Program-made: the position numbers and the translations under genes
Source: Chloroflexi bacterium RBG_16_57_11
Lineage (GTDB): Bacteria > Chloroflexota > Anaerolineae > Anaerolineales > UBA4823
Assembly (NCBI GenBank): GCA_001795165.1
Contig: MGNS01000032.1
Span: forward strand, 33,061-49,118
DNA length: 16,058 nt
Reading direction: 5' to 3'
Shown: positions 7,016 to 14,841 of the stretch, one piece after another
Layout: each line of letters begins with the position of its first letter
How positions within the stretch are numbered: the stretch's first letter is position 1
The notes under the pieces: model-generated
Told to the model about the DNA's origin: nothing
The model's database searches: none
Seen by the model: only the letters and a program-made list of their open reading frames with translations

Positions 7016-7699
7016 ATGAGCGTTAAATTTACCTGGTACGGTCACGCCAGCATGGGGCTGAAAACCGGGGGCTATAAGCTGGTGATCGATCCTTTCTTCG
7101 ATGGCAACCCGGCAGCGTCCATCACGGCAGAGCAGGTGCAGGCCGATTTCATCCTGCTCTCCCACGGGCACAGCGATCACGTAGGCGATACGATCAGCAT
7201 CGCCAAGCGCACCGGCGCTCCGGTGATCACCAACCATGAGATCGCCAACTGGCTGGAGGCGCAAGGCATCCATGCCCACGGGCAGCACATCGGCGGCGGG
7301 TACAAGCACCCCTTCGGCTATCTCAAGTTAACCCAGGCGTTGCATGGCTCGGGGCTGCCGGACGGCTCGTACGGTGGCAACCCGGCGGGCTTCCTGCTCA
7401 CCGCTCAAACGGGCGAGAAGGTCTATCTGGCCTGCGATACCGGGCTGTTCGGCGATATGCGCCTGATTGGCGAGGAAGGCCTCGACCTGGCGGTGCTGCC
7501 GATCGGCGATAATTACACCATGGGACCGGACGACGCCTTGAGAGCGGTCAAGTTGCTTACACCCAAGCACGTCATCCCGGTGCATTATGGCACCTGGGAG
7601 CTGATCGACCAGGACCCGCACGCATGGGCCAAGCGGGTCGAGGCGGAGACCAGCGCCAAAACTCATGTTCTGAAGCCCGGGGGGAGCTTCTCCCTTTAG
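7016..7699 (+). CDS. UPF0173-family metal-dependent hydrolase (metallo-beta-lactamase fold)
   Basis: Cytosolic metallohydrolase of unknown substrate. The 227 residues are the usual family length and there is no signal peptide. The opening KFTWYGHASM (4-13) is the UPF0173 signature. Metal ligands of the fold are H50, H52, D54 and H55 (SHGHSDH), then probably H110, D141 (ACDTGLF) and H190 (PVHYGTW). ATG 7016 was chosen over a longer open frame from 6821 because GTGGAGG precedes it and the fold begins immediately. A strong promoter lies at 6932-6960. The sulfite-oxidase-fold gene follows after 11 bases, so the two are probably transcribed together. The pairing does not reveal the substrate. Confidence 0.88.
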   Translation: MSVKFTWYGHASMGLKTGGYKLVIDPFFDGNPAASITAEQVQADFILLSHGHSDHVGDTISIAKRTGAPVITNHEIANWLEAQGIHAHGQHIGGGYKHPFGYLKLTQALHGSGLPDGSYGGNPAGFLLTAQTGEKVYLACDTGLFGDMRLIGEEGLDLAVLPIGDNYTMGPDDALRAVKLLTPKHVIPVHYGTWELIDQDPHAWAKRVEAETSAKTHVLKPGGSFSL

Positions 7700-7710
7700 C
7701 GGAGGTGAAT

Positions 7711-8349
7711 ATGCTGGACAGTTTTTTTCGACGGAAAGAGAGCGAGCAACGCTTTTTACAGGAGGGGCGGCTTCCACCCGGGCAATCGGCGACACAAAAG
7801 TTCCCGGTGCTGCACTATGGCCCGGTGCCGGCCTTCAACCCGGCAACCTGGAGCCTGCGGGTATGGGGCGAGGTCGAGCAGGAAGCACACTGGACCTGGG
7901 ATGAGTTCCAGAAGCTGCCGCGCGCCACGGTGATGATGGACATCCATTGCGTGACGCGCTGGAGCAAGTTCGATTCGCTATGGGAGGGGGTCTCGCTGCG
8001 CGCTCTGGTCGACCAGGAGCTGATCCGCCTCAAGCCCGAAGCGCGCTACCTGATGCAACACGCCGAGTACGGTTTCACCGTCAACCTGTCACTGGAAGTG
8101 GTGCTGCAGGAAAACTTCCTGCTGGCGACGCATTTCAACGGCGAGCCGATTTCGCCGGACCACGGCTACCCTTTGCGGGGAGTGGTCGGGGCAATCCCCG
8201 GGCGTAGCGATCTGACGACGCCATACTTCTGGAAAGGCGCCAAGTGGCTGCGCGGGCTGGAATTCATGGCCCACGACCAGCCCGGCTTCTGGGAGCAAGC
8301 GGGCTACCATAACGAAGCGGATGTTTGGAAGGAAGAGCGGTTTGGGTAG
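7711..8349 (+). CDS. Soluble sulfite-oxidase-fold molybdopterin oxidoreductase
   Basis: Molybdenum-cofactor enzyme consisting of the sulfite oxidase/YedY catalytic domain alone: 212 residues, no signal peptide, no haem domain and no dimerisation domain, so cytosolic and with an unknown electron partner. C80 in MMDIHCVTRWS (75-85) is the expected molybdenum ligand. The opening RLPPGQ (20-25) and the tail QPGFWEQAGYHN followed by WKEERF are characteristic of this small subfamily. Between VV and YFWKGAKW (after about residue 157) there is a run GAIPGRSDLTTP that, as I remember the family, is roughly ten residues longer than usual. GGAGG stands 5 bases before ATG 7711. Its partner in the operon is the UPF0173 hydrolase. 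The substrate is unknown; sulfite oxidation should not be assumed. Confidence 0.87.
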   Translation: MLDSFFRRKESEQRFLQEGRLPPGQSATQKFPVLHYGPVPAFNPATWSLRVWGEVEQEAHWTWDEFQKLPRATVMMDIHCVTRWSKFDSLWEGVSLRALVDQELIRLKPEARYLMQHAEYGFTVNLSLEVVLQENFLLATHFNGEPISPDHGYPLRGVVGAIPGRSDLTTPYFWKGAKWLRGLEFMAHDQPGFWEQAGYHNEADVWKEERFG

Positions 8350-8385
8350 AAGTCTGGAAATTAGAAGACAATTTAATTTTAACCC

Positions 8386-8414
8386 TTGCGGATTCTTGTT
8401 TTATATCGGATAAT
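8386..8414 (+). promoter_or_regulatory. Candidate promoter of the AbiE pair
   Basis: TTGCGG (8386-8391), 17 bases, GATAAT (8409-8414). The -10 box lies in the left arm of the inverted repeat at 8403-8441, so a protein bound there would block transcription. TTGTTT (8396-8401) with ATAAAT (8419-8424) is a second possible pair. The true one cannot be chosen from sequence. Confidence 0.4.
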
Positions 8415-8441
8415 ATACATAAATTGTATATTATCCGATAT
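8403..8441. promoter_or_regulatory. Inverted-repeat operator overlapping the AbiEi start
   Basis: Two perfect 17-base arms, ATATCGGATAATATACA (8403-8419) and its complement (8425-8441), flank a 5-base loop TAAAT. The right arm covers the first two bases of the AbiEi ATG (8440). AbiEi proteins bind inverted repeats at their own promoter and repress it, which makes this the likely autoregulatory operator. As RNA it could also fold over the start codon. Confidence 0.75.
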
Positions 8442-9096
8442 GAATCTCAATTTTCTTACCCCATTCGAAAATATCCCATATTTCACCGTCGAGAGCTTTA
8501 AGCAGCTGCTCGAAGAAAAGGTGACCGATCCTCGCTATGCCAATGTCATCCTGCATCGCTGGGCAAAAGCTGGTCACGTTATCCCCTTAAAGAAGGGCCT
8601 CTATATGACGCGTCGTTTCTTTGAATTCCACCGAAGCGATGCCAATTTTTCAATGGCAGTCAGTGCCATCCTGCTACCTCTGTCGTATGTATCCCTGGAA
8701 TATATCCTGCAGAGGCGAGGCGTATTGACAGAGGTGACTTACCCGATTACCGCCATCACGATTAAGAACACGCGCACAGTTGAAAACAAGCTGGGGTTGT
8801 TTACATACCGGCATATCAAATCGCCCTATTACTACGGTTTTTCTATTTCGGAATACTATGGGTCGCCGTTTGCCCAGGCCTCATTAGCCAAGGCGCTGTT
8901 TGACTACCTTTACTTACGCCCGATCAAAGGTGTGTTGCAAATTAAGGATGTTAACCTGGCTGAAGAGCTCCGCCTGAATCTGGATGAATTTTCGCCACCA
9001 GAACGAGAGGAATTTCGCGGATATGTTGAAATCAGCCAGATACCCAAGATGGTACGGATCGCAGAAAATTTGAGAAAAACGATATGGCGACCTTGA
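8440..9096 (+). CDS. abiEi: AbiEi-like antitoxin / transcriptional autoregulator
   Basis: Antitoxin of a type IV toxin-antitoxin pair: it neutralises AbiEii without stable binding and represses its own promoter (family knowledge). It has 218 residues. The N-terminal part (about 14-60) is a winged-helix domain ending in VIPLKKGLYMT (47-57), the usual basic wing of this family. The rest is the antitoxin domain, with conserved-looking features such as YVSLEYILQRRGVL (81-94), a YRHI segment (near 126) and FAQASLAKALFDY (145-157). ATG 8440 was chosen over TTG 8386 because the upstream stretch is the operator. There is no ribosome binding site before ATG 8440, so the message may be leaderless or nearly so. 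It overlaps abiEii by 13 bases. The region looks AT-rich beside its neighbours. Confidence 0.82.
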   Translation: MNLNFLTPFENIPYFTVESFKQLLEEKVTDPRYANVILHRWAKAGHVIPLKKGLYMTRRFFEFHRSDANFSMAVSAILLPLSYVSLEYILQRRGVLTEVTYPITAITIKNTRTVENKLGLFTYRHIKSPYYYGFSISEYYGSPFAQASLAKALFDYLYLRPIKGVLQIKDVNLAEELRLNLDEFSPPEREEFRGYVEISQIPKMVRIAENLRKTIWRP

Positions 9097-9938
9097 TCGA
9101 ATTTCTTCGGCGTTCACTTGAGCAAAAAGACCCCACGCTGTCCAATGAGACCAAACGGATCCTCTTGAAAGAAGTATTACAGGCGTATGTGCTGGATTTT
9201 CTCTATAACCATCCAATCTACCGACGCCTCAGTTTTTATGGCGGAACCTGCCTGCACATCGTATATGGATTGAACCGGCTGTCAGAAGATATCGACCTGG
9301 ACAACAGCCTCGAAATACCGCTTTCTGATTTTTCGGGTGACCTAATGGCTTTCATCCAGAAGACCTGGGGCTATCCAGATGTGACCGCTAAAACTCAGCA
9401 AGGGGAGATGGGGATATTGCGGACTACGCTCCGATTCCCCGTGCTCAATGCACTGCAGCTATCGCCAAATTCTGCGGAGGCCCTGCATCTGAAGATTGAA
9501 ATTAGCCAACATAAACAAATCGCTGAAGTGCTCAGAACCCCGGTGTATATTTTTGGTCGCAGCTTTGTGCCGGCCCACTTTTCGCTCGAAACGATGATGG
9601 CTGGAAAAATGATTGCTTGCCTGGAGAGAAATTTTCTACGCGGCAGAGAAAGGGCGTTGATTAAAGGCCGGGATTTCTACGATCTGCTTTGGTTTATGCA
9701 GCGGAACGTGCAACCATTGGAAGAGAAGTTGGCCAAAGATGGAGAGAAATCCTATTCAATAGAGACGGCAATGAAAGGGATATCCGATAAAGTTAAGACT
9801 ATAAAAGCCGCTGATTTGGCACAGGACTTATATCCAATGTTTGAACGGAGAACCTTCATTGAAAGCTGGCTAGAAGGGTTTCACCAGAATTTCTCAATTT
9901 ACCTCAAGAACTATTTGCCGACCCCGCCAATTCAATAA
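9084..9938 (+). CDS. abiEii: AbiEii-like nucleotidyltransferase toxin
   Basis: Toxin of the AbiE pair, from the DNA polymerase-beta-type nucleotidyltransferase superfamily; relatives cause growth arrest and phage abortive infection. It has 284 residues, normal length. The catalytic signature is intact: SFYGGTCLHIVYGLNRLSED (50-69) with GGT at 53-55, and D69-x-D71 as metal-binding acids. LKIEIS (136-141) gives the probable third acid, E139. MAGKMIACLERN (172-183) and IKGRDFYDLLW (193-203) complete the usual AbiEii set. All motifs are present, so it should be active. The start overlaps the end of abiEi by 13 bases, the typical coupled arrangement that keeps antitoxin first. It converges on rnz with 4 bases between stops. 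Confidence 0.88.
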   Translation: MATLIEFLRRSLEQKDPTLSNETKRILLKEVLQAYVLDFLYNHPIYRRLSFYGGTCLHIVYGLNRLSEDIDLDNSLEIPLSDFSGDLMAFIQKTWGYPDVTAKTQQGEMGILRTTLRFPVLNALQLSPNSAEALHLKIEISQHKQIAEVLRTPVYIFGRSFVPAHFSLETMMAGKMIACLERNFLRGRERALIKGRDFYDLLWFMQRNVQPLEEKLAKDGEKSYSIETAMKGISDKVKTIKAADLAQDLYPMFERRTFIESWLEGFHQNFSIYLKNYLPTPPIQ

Positions 9939-9942
9939 TCGT

Positions 9943-10896
9943 CTATTCTTCTTGTGGCTTCAGATCCACCTTGACCAGCTCCCCTCGGCGGACCTGGTAA
10001 TTGTCGAAATCCCGCGCCACGATGGCGCCGGGAAACACCGAACGCGCCTCGGCGATCACATCACGCTCGCGATATCGGCGGGATAGGTGAGTCAAGATGA
10101 GGTGCTTGACCCCGGCTTTGACCGCCAGCTCGGCGGCGCGACGGGCGGTCAGGTGGGCGAACTGGGTCGCCATGTGCGTTTCTTCATCCAGGTAAGTCGA
10201 CTCGATCACCAACGCGTCGGCATCGCGACAGGCCTCCACCAGGTCATCGGTGCGCCCGGCATCGCCGACGTGCACCAGACGCACGCCCGGGCGAGCCGGA
10301 CCCAATACTGCGTCAGGCGAAATGCGCCGCCCATCCGGGAGGGTCACTTCCAGGCCATGGACCAGGTCGCGCCGCCAGGGGCCGGGCGGGATATCCAGCG
10401 CCTCGGCCCGCTCCGGCAAAAATGGACGGCGGGATTTCTCATCGAAGAGAAAGCCAAAACAGTCCGCCCCGCGATGGTGGACCGGAAACGCCGAGACGCA
10501 AAAATCTTCAGCCTCGAAAATCACACCCGGCTGTATGGGGCGGAACTGAATTTCCATGGGAGGCCTGGCGCCGCGCAGCACCACGCCGTAGAGCAGGTCG
10601 CGGATGCGCTCCAAGGCGGAAACGCCGGCAAAAATCTCCATCGAATCCATCGTCTCCCAGCGAGTGAAGGTGGAGAGCAGCCCGGCCAGCCCCAGGATAT
10701 GGTCCAGGTGGCCGTGGGTGATGAAGATGCGGTTTAAACGCTTGAAGCCCAGACCCGATTGCATGATCTGGCGCTGGGTGCCTTCGCCGCAATCGATCAA
10801 GAAACGGTATTCATCATGCATCACCACCTGAGCAGTAAGCCCGCGGCGCGCCGATGGAGCGGAGGCTGATGTCCCTAGGAATAAAATCTCGAACAA
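9943..10896 (-). CDS. rnz: Ribonuclease Z (tRNA 3'-end processing endonuclease)
   Basis: Cuts the 3' trailer from tRNA precursors; a zinc metallo-beta-lactamase-fold enzyme of 317 residues, the standard short bacterial form. FLGTSASAPS (6-15) is the family opening. Zinc ligands are H61, H63, D65 and H66 (THGHLDH), H140, D212 (VGDAGRTDD) and H270 (LTHLSRRY). MATQFAHLTA (242-251) holds the catalytic histidine H248. The long insertion around 105-200 corresponds to the flexible tRNA-binding arm. The start is TTG 10896: it has GAAGG seven bases upstream, the protein begins immediately with the family opening, and no suitable ATG or GTG exists. It is transcribed away from ftsK. Confidence 0.95.
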   Translation of the reverse strand: MFEILFLGTSASAPSARRGLTAQVVMHDEYRFLIDCGEGTQRQIMQSGLGFKRLNRIFITHGHLDHILGLAGLLSTFTRWETMDSMEIFAGVSALERIRDLLYGVVLRGARPPMEIQFRPIQPGVIFEAEDFCVSAFPVHHRGADCFGFLFDEKSRRPFLPERAEALDIPPGPWRRDLVHGLEVTLPDGRRISPDAVLGPARPGVRLVHVGDAGRTDDLVEACRDADALVIESTYLDEETHMATQFAHLTARRAAELAVKAGVKHLILTHLSRRYRERDVIAEARSVFPGAIVARDFDNYQVRRGELVKVDLKPQEE

Positions 10897-10935
10897 AGAA
10901 AGCCTTCAAAAGCGGGAATGTGCCGTACCGCAGGT

Positions 10936-10941
10936 ATTGTA
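10936..10941 (-). promoter_or_regulatory. Possible -10 box for rnz
   Basis: TACAAT read on the minus strand, about 40 bases before the TTG start. The matching -35 (TTCAGG at 17 bases) is poor, so this is a tentative call. Confidence 0.35.
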
Positions 10942-10996
10942 CCGCATTTGGATACAAGCCTGAACCTTGAAGCATCCCAGGGCGACAGACCAAATG

Positions 10997-11005
10997 TGCT
11001 ATAAT
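10997..11005 (+). promoter_or_regulatory. Extended -10 promoter of ftsK
   Basis: TGCTATAAT combines a perfect TATAAT (11000-11005) with the TGn extension, which can work without a good -35; none is seen at the right distance. Transcription would begin near 11012, about 20 bases before ATG 11032. Confidence 0.55.
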
Positions 11006-11031
11006 CGCCGCTACAGGTGAGATCAACCGGC

Positions 11032-13479
11032 ATGGCGGAAAAGAAGAACTCCAAATCACACGGGAAGGGAGCCAGGCCCAGCGCCTCGCCCACCTCGACG
11101 AGCAAGGCGAACGCCTCCAGGCCCGCAGCGCAGAAATCCAGCGCGGGAAAAACTGTGGGGAAGAAGTCCCCCGCGCCAAAGCCCAGCACAAAGCCGGTTA
11201 CAAAGCCGGCCCCCTCCAGGTCGCCGGCGGCGTCACACGCATCACCTCAGGCGGCGCGCCCAATCCGCCAAGGGATCTCGCTGGACCGCAAATTGGATAT
11301 CGTGGGGATCAGCCTGACGCTGGTGGGGATCATCACACTGCTCAGTTTTCTCTCCGCCACCAATGGCAGCCTGACGGGGATCTGGGTGACCAACCTGGGA
11401 AAACTATTCGGTCGCGGGATGTACCTCTTCCCACTCGGCCTGATGCTGGTCGGTTTATGGCTGCTCTTGCGCAATTTCGAGCGTATACCGCAACTGGCGA
11501 TCGAGCGCCTGGCCGGGTTATTGCTACTGTATGTTTGCATCCTGGCCGGTATCCATTTCTTTGAGATGTTCTTCACAGGCCAATTCGCCATGCCGCTGGC
11601 CGAGGCAGGAGGCGGCGGCGGGTACATCGGCGCGCTGGTCGCCGGAATGTTGGAGAAAGTGCTCGGGATCGGCGGCGCAGCCATCGCCCTGGCGGCATTA
11701 TCCCTGGTAGCCCTGGCGCTCTCGTTCGATATCACAGTTATGGAGATGGGCCACTGGTTGCACGGACAATATCTGCGGCTGCTCGACTGGGCGGGGGACC
11801 AAATTGATGAGTTCCAATCCGGGGGCAACGCCAGGAAGGTTACACTAGCTCCCGGTCCCGATTACCAGGGTTCGCTAACGCCGGAATTTCCCCCAGCGGG
11901 AGCGATCCTGGCCCCGACCGGACCCACCCAGCCCGCTACGCCCGGCGTGGTGATCGGGCGCCGGGCGGGAACACCGGCGCCGACGCTTACCTGGATCCTG
12001 CCGCCTGTCGAGCGAATCCTGGACGAAGGCGGCGAGGTCAACTATGACAATGAGATCGACCTGCAGCGCGCACGCCTGATCGAGGAGACCCTTTCTTCGT
12101 TTGGCGCGCCGGCCAAAGTGATCGAGATCAACCGCGGCCCGACCATCACGCAATTCGGAGTAGAGCCGGACTTCATCGAATCGCGTGGCGGGAGGATGCG
12201 CGTCCGGGTGGGCAAGATCACCTCCCTGGCGGATGACATGGCCCTGGCGTTATCCGCGCGCACCATCCGGGTGCAAGCACCGGTGCCCGGGAAGGGGTTC
12301 GTGGGTATCGAAGTGCCGAATGAAGAGATCGCTCTGGTAGCTTTGCGCGACCTGATCGAGAGTGAAGGGTTCCGGCGGCTGAAATCACCGCTGAAGTATG
12401 CCTTGGGATTGAACGTATCGGGAAACGCGGTGGCCGCCGACCTGACCGCCATGCCGCACCTGCTGATCGCCGGGGCAACCGGCTCAGGCAAATCGGTGTG
12501 CGTCAACGCGCTGATCTGCTGCCTGCTAATGCACAACACACCCGACGACCTGCGCATGGTGATGGTCGATCCTAAGCGGGTGGAGCTGACGGGTTACAAC
12601 GGAATCCCGCACCTGCTGGCGCCAGTGGTGGTCGAGCTGGAGCGGGTCATCACCGTTCTGCAATGGGTCACCCGTGAGATGGACATGCGCTACCACAAGC
12701 TGGCCGAAGCCGGCTGCCGCAACATCCAGGAATATAACACCAAAGCCACCGGGCGCGGCGAGGTGAAACTGCCCTTCCTGGTAGTGATCATCGATGAGCT
12801 GGCTGATCTGATGATGCTGGCTCCGGATGAAACCGAGCGCACCGTCACCCGGCTGGCGCAACTGGCGCGCGCCACCGGGATCCACCTGGTGATCGCCACG
12901 CAGCGCCCGTCCGTGGATGTGGTTACCGGTTTGATCAAGGCCAACTTCCCGGCGCGCATCGCTTTCGCGGTCGCCTCGGGTGTGGATAGCCGAGTGATTC
13001 TCGACCAGCCAGGCGCTGAGCGCCTGCTGGGTCGCGGCGATATGCTGTTCCAGGCCCCCGATGCGCCTGCTCCGGTGCGTTTGCAGGGTGTTTTCGTTTC
13101 GGAGGGTGAGATCCAACGCCTGGTATCCTACTGGCAAAGCTTCGCCGGGCTGGTCCAACCGGCGCCTACCGCAGCGGGCGGAATCGTCGATGCTCCGCCG
13201 GCCAGCCTGCCGCTCAAGCAGATGCCGATGTGGGAGGAGATGGAGCAGGCACAAGATGACTCCGATCCTATGCTTCAAGAAGCCATCGACATCTCTCGCC
13301 GGCAGGGGCGCGCCTCGATCTCGATGCTCCAGCGCAGGCTGCGCATCGGTTATACACGTGCGGCACGGATGATCGAAACGATGGAAGAAAGGGGCATTAT
13401 TGGCCCACCCGAGCCAGGCAGCGGCGCGCGGCAAATCCTGAACTACGGACCTGCCGCACCGCCTGTGGATGATAATTGA
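11032..13479 (+). CDS. ftsK: FtsK/SpoIIIE-family DNA translocase
   Basis: Septum-anchored ATPase that pumps chromosomal DNA during division and helps resolve dimers. It has 815 residues. Residues 1-80 are a basic Lys/Pro/Ser/Ala-rich cytoplasmic tail. Four membrane helices follow (about 88-107, 128-146, 161-179 and 197-231 region) with the usual glycine-rich GGGGGYIG turn (193-200). After a short Pro-rich linker (about 280-315) comes the motor: Walker A GATGSGKS (481-488), Walker B VVIIDELADL with D588-E589, and ATQRPSVDVVTG. The C-terminal gamma winged helix that reads polar DNA signals is intact (about 750-805, ASISMLQRRLRIGYTRAARM). ATG 11032 was chosen over GTG 11017, which overlaps the AGGTGAG ribosome binding site. 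The short linker makes it SpoIIIE-like rather than E. coli FtsK-like. Confidence 0.96.
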   Translation: MAEKKNSKSHGKGARPSASPTSTSKANASRPAAQKSSAGKTVGKKSPAPKPSTKPVTKPAPSRSPAASHASPQAARPIRQGISLDRKLDIVGISLTLVGIITLLSFLSATNGSLTGIWVTNLGKLFGRGMYLFPLGLMLVGLWLLLRNFERIPQLAIERLAGLLLLYVCILAGIHFFEMFFTGQFAMPLAEAGGGGGYIGALVAGMLEKVLGIGGAAIALAALSLVALALSFDITVMEMGHWLHGQYLRLLDWAGDQIDEFQSGGNARKVTLAPGPDYQGSLTPEFPPAGAILAPTGPTQPATPGVVIGRRAGTPAPTLTWILPPVERILDEGGEVNYDNEIDLQRARLIEETLSSFGAPAKVIEINRGPTITQFGVEPDFIESRGGRMRVRVGKITSLADDMALALSARTIRVQAPVPGKGFVGIEVPNEEIALVALRDLIESEGFRRLKSPLKYALGLNVSGNAVAADLTAMPHLLIAGATGSGKSVCVNALICCLLMHNTPDDLRMVMVDPKRVELTGYNGIPHLLAPVVVELERVITVLQWVTREMDMRYHKLAEAGCRNIQEYNTKATGRGEVKLPFLVVIIDELADLMMLAPDETERTVTRLAQLARATGIHLVIATQRPSVDVVTGLIKANFPARIAFAVASGVDSRVILDQPGAERLLGRGDMLFQAPDAPAPVRLQGVFVSEGEIQRLVSYWQSFAGLVQPAPTAAGGIVDAPPASLPLKQMPMWEEMEQAQDDSDPMLQEAIDISRRQGRASISMLQRRLRIGYTRAARMIETMEERGIIGPPEPGSGARQILNYGPAAPPVDDN

Positions 13480-13580
13480 GACACCCGGGCGACCTGAATA
13501 ACGCTCGCGGCCGGAGGCTTTCAGCGCCAAGAAGGGTCGGGCAACGGCCAGGATTTTCCCAAACCATCGCAAATTTCACT

Positions 13581-14765
13581 ATGAAAATCAGCCTCAATAC
13601 CATACTACTTAACTTATTGCTTTTATTGCTTCTGTCGGCCTGCCAGGCGCAGGCTGGAATCGTAACGCCCGCTTTGGCGCAACCTTCTCCCTCCTCCCCG
13701 CCGGTTTCCCCGGCGCCGACGGCTACCCCGCCTCCACCCACCATCATCCCCATTGCTCCTACGATCGCCCCGACCCCTGCGCCACCCAGCGCTACACCAA
13801 CAATCTCTCCTACGTTGGACACACAGCCAATCACCACGACACTGCTGTTCACCGGTGTGATCGTCCCGGCGCGCTGCGTACAGGCAGCACTGGATACGAA
13901 AGGCAACCCCGATTATCCTTACGAAGAAGTGCGCCAGATCATCCAGCAGGCCGATCTGGCTGTAGGCACCTTTAACGCCACGATGAGCGATCAGGTGGAG
14001 CACACCGGCTGCCTGGACACCTACCAACTGGTCGGCAGCCCAAACAACGCCGACGCCCTGGCCCGAGCCGGTTTCGACGTGATGAGCGTGGCGACCAACC
14101 ACATCAAAGACTGCGGACTGATGAAGAGCTGGTGCGACGAAACGTTCTTCGACACACTGAGGCACTTAGAGCGGGTAAATATCCAGACAGTCGGCGCGGG
14201 TGAAGACCTGGCGGAGGCCCTTCAGCCGGTGATCGTAACTCTCAACGGTGTGCGGTTCGGGTTTGTCTCATTGGGAGATAGCAAAATGGATGAGATTGTA
14301 TTCGCCTCCCCGCAGAACCCCGGGATTGCCCGCCTGACCGAAGAGAACCTGAAAGCTGCGATCGAGGCCGTTCGCCCACAGGTGGACGTGCTGATCGCCT
14401 TGCCACACTGGGGATCTGAAAGCAACGCCATTCCGAATTGGAACCAGCGCACCCAGGCTAAACAAATCGTGGAAGCCGGCGCGGACCTGGTAGTGGGCAA
14501 CCATACACACGTGGTCCAGTCGATCCAGGAGCTGGATGGCGTGCCGGTGTTCTATGGCCTGGGCAACTTTGTTTTCGACCAGGACTGGGCCGATCATCGC
14601 CAGGCGGTCATCCTGTTGGTCAATTTCCTGGGTAAAAAATACGTTGGCTACGAATTGATCCCCACGCACGTCAATCGAGATGGCCGCGTGCACATCGCCG
14701 GACCGCAGGAGGCACAAGAAATCCTGCGACGCATCGAGCAATCCAGCCAGGCGCTCCCAAAGTAA
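13581..14765 (+). CDS. CapA-like (poly-gamma-glutamate synthesis PgsA-type) lipoprotein
   Basis: Surface lipoprotein with a domain of the CapA/PgsA family (calcineurin-like metallophosphatase fold). It has 394 residues. A signal peptide with lipobox LSAC puts the lipidated cysteine at C21. A Pro/Thr/Ser linker follows (about 30-85). The domain (88-370) shows YPYEEV (112-117), NADALARAGFDVMSVATNH (156-174), HWGSE (276-280), ADLVVGNHTHVVQ (301-313) and GLGNFVFDQ (326-334). The usual opening GDxML is TGVIVPAR here, and the usual NLE is FNAT (131-134), so the metal site may be altered. Four cysteines (C99, C144, C178, C185) could form disulfides. ATG 13581 was chosen for the signal peptide; no ribosome binding site is evident. 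Its role (polymer synthesis or other) is not known. Confidence 0.8.
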   Translation: MKISLNTILLNLLLLLLLSACQAQAGIVTPALAQPSPSSPPVSPAPTATPPPPTIIPIAPTIAPTPAPPSATPTISPTLDTQPITTTLLFTGVIVPARCVQAALDTKGNPDYPYEEVRQIIQQADLAVGTFNATMSDQVEHTGCLDTYQLVGSPNNADALARAGFDVMSVATNHIKDCGLMKSWCDETFFDTLRHLERVNIQTVGAGEDLAEALQPVIVTLNGVRFGFVSLGDSKMDEIVFASPQNPGIARLTEENLKAAIEAVRPQVDVLIALPHWGSESNAIPNWNQRTQAKQIVEAGADLVVGNHTHVVQSIQELDGVPVFYGLGNFVFDQDWADHRQAVILLVNFLGKKYVGYELIPTHVNRDGRVHIAGPQEAQEILRRIEQSSQALPK

Positions 14766-14786
14766 ACCAAAAGGGAAATCAATTGA

Positions 14787-14824
14787 TAGGGGATTTTGGG
14801 CAGCTAGCTGCCCAAAATCCCCTA
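14787..14824. terminator. 38-bp perfect palindrome between convergent genes, probable bidirectional terminator
   Basis: Two 19-base arms, TAGGGGATTTTGGGCAGCT and its complement, meet with no spacer, so the RNA would form a hairpin of about 16 pairs with a tiny loop. It lies between the CapA-like stop (14765) and the stop of the minus-strand small protein (14842), where a shared terminator is expected. Neither side is followed by a T-run, which is unusual for an intrinsic terminator. Confidence 0.6.
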
Positions 14825-14841
14825 ACAGACATCTTGCCGCA

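Noticed and set aside
12526..13572. 348-codon minus-strand open frame within ftsK
   Set aside because: Antisense to the FtsK motor and gamma domains, composition-driven and without recognisable motifs.
13476..13580. TTG-initiated N-terminal extension of the CapA-like protein
   Set aside because: It would bury the lipoprotein signal peptide, which fits ATG 13581 exactly (lipobox LSAC).
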